A DNA stretch of 12,519 bases. Origin: Cytophagia bacterium. Lineage in GTDB: Bacteria > Bacteroidota > Bacteroidia > Cytophagales > Cyclobacteriaceae. The notes below the pieces were generated by a model. It was not told the origin of the DNA. It ran no database searches and saw only the letters and a program-made list of their open reading frames with translations. Positions 8,449-12,519 of the stretch are shown one piece after another. The translations under genes and the position numbers were made by a program. The stretch covers positions 1 through 12,519 of the forward strand of contig JABXIP010000140.1 of NCBI GenBank assembly GCA_013373005.1, in the 5' to 3' direction. Numbering within the stretch: position 1 is the first letter of the stretch; every line of letters starts with the position of its first letter.

Positions 8449-9870
8449 TTAACGCGTTTTGTTTTGCAGGATTTTCGAAAATGCAAAAAGTTTTTCTTCC
8501 TCGAAAGCACCAGCCATGATTTGCATGCCAATTGGCATGTTTTCAGAGTCAGATCCATAAGGAATGGAAATAGCGGGTATACCGCAAATAGAGGCCTGAA
8601 CAGTGAAAAGGTCGGCCATATACATTTCCAACGGATTGGAATGACTGTTCTGCTTAAAGGCTGTTGTAGGTGCTGTAGGTGTGATGATAAAGTCACAGTC
8701 TTCTAACACCTTTTCGGTAGCTTGCTTGATCAGTTTTCTAACTTTTTGTGCTTTGGTAAAGTAAGCATCGTAATAGTCGGCACTTAAAACGAAGGTGCCG
8801 AGCATAATTCTTCTGCGCACTTCATCTCCAAAACCTTCGGTTCTGGAAAGCTTGTACATAGAATCAAGGTCTTCAGTCGATTCACTCCTGTATCCATAAT
8901 GAGCGCCATCATATCTGGAAAGGTTGGTGCTCGCCTCAGCTGTAGTGAGTATGTAGTAGGTTGGTAGAATGTAATCTGGGTAGGGGAATTCTGCTTCTAA
9001 CAATTCGTTCCCTTGGCTTTTCAAGTCCTCAACAAGCTGTTGATATGCCTCTTTAACCTCCGTTTGAATACCTTCATGAGTCAATAGTTCTTTGAAGTAG
9101 GCAATCTTAAATTTTTCTTGAGGCTGAGCCTCAGTGTATTTTGAAATAGGTTTTGAAGAACAGGTGGCATCTTTTCCATCTTGCCCAGCTATTACCTCGA
9201 GCACTCGGGCATTGTCTTCAACCGATTTTGAGATAATACCAATGGTATCGAAGGATGAGGCATAGGCCAATAAGCCCCAGCGAGAAATTCTTGAATAGGT
9301 AGGTTTGAGTCCTACTATTCCACAAAAAGATGCGGGTTGTCTTACAGAACCACCTGTGTCGGTACCTAAGGAGATGAGGCACATATTGGCAGCCACAGCA
9401 ACGGCAGAACCACCACTGGAACCGCCAGGTACTCGGCTAGGATCGAGTGGATTCTTTGCAGTGCCATGAGCTGAGTTTTCGTTGGAAGAGCCCATTCCAA
9501 ATTCATCACAATTCTGGCGGCCTATGACAATAGCATCTTGGGCCAGCAACCTTTCTACGGCTGTAGCTGAGAATTGAGATTCGAAACCTGAGAGTATTTT
9601 GCTCGATCCGTTAACCTGATGACCTTTGTAGCAGATAAGGTCTTTGATGCCAAAAATTAAGCCGGCCAAAGGGCCGGCTGTGTTATTGACTATTTTTTGG
9701 TCGATTTCTTTTGCTCTGTGCCTGGCTTCTTCGGAGTAAACTTCTACAAAGGCATTGAGTTTTTTTTGACTCTCAATGTTCTGTAAGTAACTCTCCACCA
9801 GATCGGCACAGGTAATTCGATTTTGTTTAAGGTCTTCCTGAATCTCATCTAAAAGATGATAATCCTTCAT
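8449..9870 (-). CDS. gatA: Asp-tRNA(Asn)/Glu-tRNA(Gln) amidotransferase subunit A
   Basis: GatA is the glutaminase subunit of the GatCAB complex. It releases ammonia from glutamine so that GatB can convert Glu-tRNA(Gln) or Asp-tRNA(Asn) to the amide. The 473-residue product has the full amidase-signature fold with the Lys/cis-Ser/Ser triad: K76 in FGIKDL, S151 in PGGSSGGSAVAVAA and S175 in GTDTGGSVRQPA. Spacing (75 and 24 residues) equals that of characterised GatA as I recall it. The segment GMGSSNENSAHGTAKNP favours GatA over a general amidase. The ATG at 9870 follows the tatA stop by 5 bp, with AAGG just upstream as a possible weak ribosome site; the lytic transglycosylase starts 7 bp after the stop. 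gatB and gatC are not here, as is common when these genes are dispersed. Confidence 0.95.
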   Translation of the reverse strand: MKDYHLLDEIQEDLKQNRITCADLVESYLQNIESQKKLNAFVEVYSEEARHRAKEIDQKIVNNTAGPLAGLIFGIKDLICYKGHQVNGSSKILSGFESQFSATAVERLLAQDAIVIGRQNCDEFGMGSSNENSAHGTAKNPLDPSRVPGGSSGGSAVAVAANMCLISLGTDTGGSVRQPASFCGIVGLKPTYSRISRWGLLAYASSFDTIGIISKSVEDNARVLEVIAGQDGKDATCSSKPISKYTEAQPQEKFKIAYFKELLTHEGIQTEVKEAYQQLVEDLKSQGNELLEAEFPYPDYILPTYYILTTAEASTNLSRYDGAHYGYRSESTEDLDSMYKLSRTEGFGDEVRRRIMLGTFVLSADYYDAYFTKAQKVRKLIKQATEKVLEDCDFIITPTAPTTAFKQNSHSNPLEMYMADLFTVQASICGIPAISIPYGSDSENMPIGMQIMAGAFEEEKLFAFSKILQNKTR

Positions 9871-9875
9871 GAACC

Positions 9876-10076
9876 TTACTCTTTATCGATTTCTTTACCA
9901 GCTTCGTCTACCTCTTTCTTGATTTCTTTGGTAGCATCTTTAAACTCTCTGATTCCTTTTCCAAAACCTCTTGCCAAATCTGGAATTTTCTTGGCTCCAA
10001 AAAGGAGAAGAACAATAAATAAGATGACAAAAATTTCGGGTCCACCCGGCATACCTATCGCTAAAATTGTTTCCAT
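9876..10076 (-). CDS. tatA: Sec-independent (twin-arginine) translocase subunit TatA/E
   Basis: TatA oligomerises in the inner membrane to pass folded twin-arginine substrates recruited by TatBC. The 66-residue protein has the standard layout: a short periplasmic N-terminus with GGPE (11-14), one membrane helix (IFVILFIVLLLFG, 15-27), the FG hinge (26-27), an amphipathic helix (KKIPDLARGFGKGIREF, 29-45), and a charged Lys/Glu tail. The short tail and the GAKKIPDLARG motif fit TatA/TatE better than TatB. tatC is absent from the window. A probable promoter lies just upstream, making tatA the first gene of the unit running to DUF4837. The link with gatA is probably shared transcription rather than shared function (inference). 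Confidence 0.95.
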   Translation of the reverse strand: METILAIGMPGGPEIFVILFIVLLLFGAKKIPDLARGFGKGIREFKDATKEIKKEVDEAGKEIDKE

Positions 10077-10097
10077 GGATTTAAATTTCTAAAGTTT

Positions 10098-10105
10098 CAA
10101 AGATA
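10098..10105 (-). promoter_or_regulatory. Probable Bacteroidota promoter -7 element upstream of tatA
   Basis: The minus strand reads TATCTTTG, an exact match to the Bacteroidota consensus TANNTTTG. It lies 21 bp before the tatA ATG and implies a 5' leader of about 15 nt. The nearest TTTG that could serve as the -33 element (10134-10131) is 25 bp away, longer than the usual 19-21, so the upstream element is weak or unconventional. The preceding gene ends about 100 bp upstream, so a promoter is expected here. Confidence 0.5.
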
Positions 10106-10166
10106 GGCAAAAACTATCATTTTAAGCTTGCAAAAGCAATTAGTTTATGAATAGTATGTTTTTGCC
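10106..10166. repeat. 9-bp inverted repeat upstream of tatA
   Basis: GGCAAAAAC (10106-10114) and GTTTTTGCC (10158-10166) are perfect inverted copies separated by 43 bp. A further partial TAT/ATA match lies beyond a 4-nt bulge. The left arm directly abuts the -7 element of the tatA promoter. A third, looser TTTTGC motif (GCTTTTGCAAGC on the minus strand, about 10126-10137) lies between the arms. It could be an operator pair or a long stem-loop, or chance; no T-tract suggests a terminator for the upstream gene. Confidence 0.4.
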
Positions 10167-10201
10167 CATGTATTACTTTTAACGTTGATGATCGGTATGA
10201 G

Positions 10202-11404
10202 TTATGGTTTATTGATTTTAGATTGAAGCCAACTCTCTGGGTTTACAGTTCCATTGGAGGCATTAATTCTGAATTTTATCTCAGATACATTTTCACTATT
10301 GGTGAGTACCTGTCCTAAAACACTCCCTGACTGTATTTGTTGCCCTTTTTGAACTGTAACGGCCTTCAACCTGGAATAGGAGGTGTAGTAATCTCCATGT
10401 TGAATAATTACGGTTATTCCTTGGCCTTGAATAGACTGGATGGCAATAATTTTCCCAGGGAAGACAGCCTTTACATAGGCATCATTGCTGGTTTGGATGT
10501 CAATACCTTTGTTGTTGATCTGAACCCTTTTTAGCGTTGGGTGAGAATGAAGGCCAAATTTGGATGACACAAAGCCTTCTTCAACGGGCCAGGGTAATTT
10601 TCCCTTTTCTTTCTCGAAAGCTGTGGTGAGTGCCTCCATATTCACATTGGCTAAAGCAGCTGCTCTTCTTTCGGCTTCAATAATGTCTTCAATCTTTTCG
10701 TTAAGTAGGCGCTCTGACTCTCTCTGTTTTTCGAGTTCCTGGCGAATTCTATTTTCTTCTTGCTCCAGCTGACTTACCAGTCTTCTTTGCTCAACCTGCA
10801 AACCCTGAAGTTTTTGGTTCTCAGTTAGCTCATCGTTAAGAAGCGATTGTTTACTTTCTTTCTGTACCTCTATTTCTGCTATCTGTTCATTCAGGTTTTG
10901 TTGAACAATTTCAATTTGCTTCACCTGCTTTTGCCTGGCATCGCCATATTGCTTGATGTACTTCATCCGCATAAACAGCTGATTGAAAGTGCTGGAAGCG
11001 AATATGAAAGTCAACTGATTGAAACCTGAACTCGACTTTTGAGTGGCATAAATCATTTGAGCATACTCAGCTTTCAAGGCCTTTAGATCTTCTTCCATTG
11101 CATCTATAATGCTTTGGTCTTCGGCTATTTCTTCATCGAGCAAGCTAACTTCTGAATTGATGGCCTGAATGAGCGAAGAACGGGAAGAGATTTGATTGTT
11201 AAGTGCTTTTAATCGTCCTAAAGAACTGTTTCTCTTTTCAGCTGTTTGACTCAGTATTTTTTCGTTTTCCTTAATTTTTCTGAGTATGTCGGCCTTTTGT
11301 TGCTCTAGCCTTGCTCTCTCATTCTGAGCAAAGGCATTATTGCCTCCCAAAATGGTAGCCATGCAAATGAAGAAGATAAATATGAGCCTATTTGATCCGC
11401 TCAT
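10202..11404 (-). CDS. EnvC-like murein hydrolase activator (coiled coil plus degenerate M23/LytM domain)
   Basis: EnvC-type proteins activate peptidoglycan amidases at the division site rather than cutting the wall themselves. The 400-residue product has a signal peptide (basic residue at 6, core LIFIFFICMATILGG, likely cleavage after AFA, residue 26) and long coiled coils rich in Glu, Gln, Lys and Arg (about 28-115 and 155-255). They flank a short hydrophobic stretch (129-150, FNQLTFIFASSTFNQLF) found in EnvC proteins. A C-terminal LytM domain covers about 272-395 (KLPWPVEEGFVSSKFG onward). Its zinc ligands are missing: the first His is Asn (NNKGIDI, 297-303) and the HLHFE motif reads SEIKFRI (374-380), so no catalysis is expected. 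I chose the ATG at 11404, overlapping the DUF4292 gene by 17 bp. The frame is open to 11476, but earlier starts would put about 24 residues before the signal peptide. The amidase partner is not in the window. Confidence 0.9.
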   Translation of the reverse strand: MSGSNRLIFIFFICMATILGGNNAFAQNERARLEQQKADILRKIKENEKILSQTAEKRNSSLGRLKALNNQISSRSSLIQAINSEVSLLDEEIAEDQSIIDAMEEDLKALKAEYAQMIYATQKSSSGFNQLTFIFASSTFNQLFMRMKYIKQYGDARQKQVKQIEIVQQNLNEQIAEIEVQKESKQSLLNDELTENQKLQGLQVEQRRLVSQLEQEENRIRQELEKQRESERLLNEKIEDIIEAERRAAALANVNMEALTTAFEKEKGKLPWPVEEGFVSSKFGLHSHPTLKRVQINNKGIDIQTSNDAYVKAVFPGKIIAIQSIQGQGITVIIQHGDYYTSYSRLKAVTVQKGQQIQSGSVLGQVLTNSENVSEIKFRINASNGTVNPESWLQSKINKP

Positions 11405-12161
11405 ACCTTTCTGGAATGCTAAATGGGAAACTAAGCGATTCATCTTCAATTTTGACTCTGTTATGCTCAATATCAATTTCTGCTTCTTCTTTCTTACCCT
11501 CTTTAAAATAAGTTAGTACCATAAGCGCTTTGTAGGCAAAGGGCTTTTCGTCTAGTGGTTTAAAGTCTCCATACTTCAACTCAAGGGTGTTGTCGTTGCG
11601 AAGTGTAGATGCGAAAAGGTTTTCTAACCTTCTGTTTTTGGAACTTACCATATTACTAACCCTCAAATCTCTTACGCGCTGAGTAACATAGAAATTGTTG
11701 TTCTTTTCAACTATATCATCGCTTCTGGTTAGAGGGATAGGCATATCTCCTATAATGATGGACTGGAAAAGCGCATAGTTGAACTCGAACTGAAAGCGTT
11801 CGCTTAACTCCTGAAAACTATAGGCATAAGCATTTCGGTTAATGCGATCCATGATAATGATGGAGTCTTGGGTGATCTGACCTCGTGCGCCTTCAATACC
11901 CACACCGTTACTCAGCGTAAACCAAATAAGACTGTCTTTCTTGATTCTGATATTAGCTGTAGCCTTGGTCTTATCATCACCGTTTTTGTATTTGATTTTG
12001 GATCGGGTAGAAATGTATTCGTAGTCTACCTCTTCTATGGTGAGTACTTCTCTTGGGGAGAATTTAAAGCCCAGGAACCTTTTGTTGCAGCCGCTAAAGA
12101 GCAAAATCATGAGGCTGAAGGCTATGAATAATGCTCGTTTAATTGATTTTTCCGCTTGCAA
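11388..12161 (-). CDS. DUF4292 family lipoprotein
   Basis: Function is unknown. The 257-residue protein has a lipoprotein signal: basic residues at 5, 8 and 9, a hydrophobic core and lipobox FSGC with the cysteine at 25. The body alternates beta-strands in a pattern like LolA/LolB-type lipoprotein carriers (IRIKKDSLIWFTLSNGVGIE near 72-91, then RGQITQDSIIIMDR), so a concave sheet binding lipid or lipoprotein is plausible, but that is inference. The start is uncertain. An in-frame TAG lies four codons before a TTG at 12161. The first ATG (12110) would leave only seven residues before the cysteine. An ATT at 12143 would give a neat signal peptide starting KRALF, but ATT starts are very rare. 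With TTG the gene overlaps the upstream gene by 23 bp and the EnvC gene by 17 bp, implying translational coupling. The order TPR protein, DUF4292, EnvC recurs in Bacteroidota as I recall it. Confidence 0.83.
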   Translation of the reverse strand: MQAEKSIKRALFIAFSLMILLFSGCNKRFLGFKFSPREVLTIEEVDYEYISTRSKIKYKNGDDKTKATANIRIKKDSLIWFTLSNGVGIEGARGQITQDSIIIMDRINRNAYAYSFQELSERFQFEFNYALFQSIIIGDMPIPLTRSDDIVEKNNNFYVTQRVRDLRVSNMVSSKNRRLENLFASTLRNDNTLELKYGDFKPLDEKPFAYKALMVLTYFKEGKKEEAEIDIEHNRVKIEDESLSFPFSIPERYERIK

Positions 12162-12519
12162 TTTTTTGATCTATTTTATCTGAGGTGCCACCGAATTCTT
12201 TGGCTTTCACCCAATATTTCATGGCGATGTCTGGCAATTTAAGTCGATAATAAATATCGCCATAAAGTTCTACAGCAGCTCCGTCTTTGTTATCCTCAAA
12301 TGTATGAATATTACTCAAGAGTAGTATGAAGGCCTTATCATAGTCACTTTGAAAATATAGAGCGATTGCTCTTTTGTAAATGTCATCTAACTCCTTGCTT
12401 CTAGCTTGAGGTTTTGTGGTTTCAGTTGTATCCTCAGGTTGGGTCGTTTCAAACTCTGTAGACAGATGTGAGGTGTCGTAGTTGGCTATAAATTTCCCAT
12501 AACTCAGACTTGTCTCGGG
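12139..12519 (-). CDS. TPR-type repeat protein, C-terminal fragment (start off the window)
   Basis: Only the last 126 codons and the TAA are present. The fragment opens with a Thr/Glu/Pro-rich, low-complexity stretch. Then follow about 80 residues of paired helices (ELDDIYKRAIALYFQSDYDKAFILL, then DGAAVELYGDIYYRLKLPDIAMKYWVKAKEFG), ending in DKIDQKIASGKIN. The second pair fits the TPR pattern: an AxELYGDIYYRLG-like helix A and an AxxYWxKAKEFG-like helix B. TPR proteins are scaffolds for protein assembly, and a larger TPR protein often precedes DUF4292 and EnvC-like genes in this phylum (recalled, not searched). The stop overlaps the DUF4292 start by 23 bp. Neither location nor partner can be judged without the N-terminus. 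Confidence 0.8.
   Translation of the reverse strand, partial: PETSLSYGKFIANYDTSHLSTEFETTQPEDTTETTKPQARSKELDDIYKRAIALYFQSDYDKAFILLLSNIHTFEDNKDGAAVELYGDIYYRLKLPDIAMKYWVKAKEFGGTSDKIDQKIASGKIN

Noticed and set aside
8442..8696. 85-codon N-terminal extension of the lytic transglycosylase frame
   Set aside because: It lies within the conserved C-terminus of gatA and would place a signal peptide in mid-protein; the ATG at 8441 fits spacing and signal peptide.
10167..10201. Possible terminator after the EnvC-like gene
   Set aside because: No stable stem followed by T residues could be found in the bases after the stop; the inverted repeat further on has a 43-bp loop.
11405..11476. N-terminal extension of the EnvC-like protein
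   Set aside because: It overlaps the DUF4292 coding end and puts 24 residues before a clear signal peptide.
1..12519. Mobile elements, CRISPR, tRNA/rRNA, toxin-antitoxin or defence genes
   Set aside because: Looked for on both strands. All sequence is accounted for by core genes and short gaps, with no transposase, regular direct repeats or cloverleaf-like segment seen by eye.

Overview
The window suggests a member of the Bacteroidota, probably Cytophagales-like. The evidence is a SprA (type 9 secretion / gliding) translocon gene directly behind ruvA, the Bacteroidota-restricted families DUF4837 and DUF4292, a TANNTTTG promoter element, and few Shine-Dalgarno sequences. The genus cannot be told from the sequence. 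Base composition is moderately AT-rich and looks even throughout; I saw no sign of recent transfer.

All genes lie on the minus strand, so transcription runs right to left. From the right edge: (1) 12519-10202 holds a TPR-type protein (C-terminal end only), a DUF4292 lipoprotein and an EnvC-like murein hydrolase activator. All three overlap and read as one unit. (2) A 125-bp gap carries a probable promoter beside an inverted repeat. (3) 10076-5908 holds tatA, gatA, a LysM lytic transglycosylase and a DUF4837 lipoprotein; the first three are 5-7 bp apart. (4) A convincing intrinsic terminator lies in the gap before ruvA. (5) ruvA is followed 14 bp later by sprA, which fills the left 5.2 kb and runs off the window.

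Most of the genes concern the cell envelope. SprA is the outer-membrane channel of the type 9 system, TatA is an inner-membrane translocase subunit, the transglycosylase cuts peptidoglycan, and the EnvC-like protein probably activates an amidase encoded elsewhere. DUF4292 and DUF4837 are lipoproteins of unknown function. GatA (tRNA amidation) and RuvA (Holliday junction processing) are housekeeping genes that share these operons.

This is an ordinary core-genome region. I found no tRNA, rRNA, CRISPR, insertion sequence, prophage or defence genes, no gene-free stretch over 300 bp, and no convincing new system. The points most worth a second look are regulatory: a terminator with a duplicated 3' arm just before ruvA, non-ATG starts of sprA and the DUF4292 gene, and an inverted repeat abutting the tatA promoter. 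The EnvC-like protein also lacks its zinc ligands.
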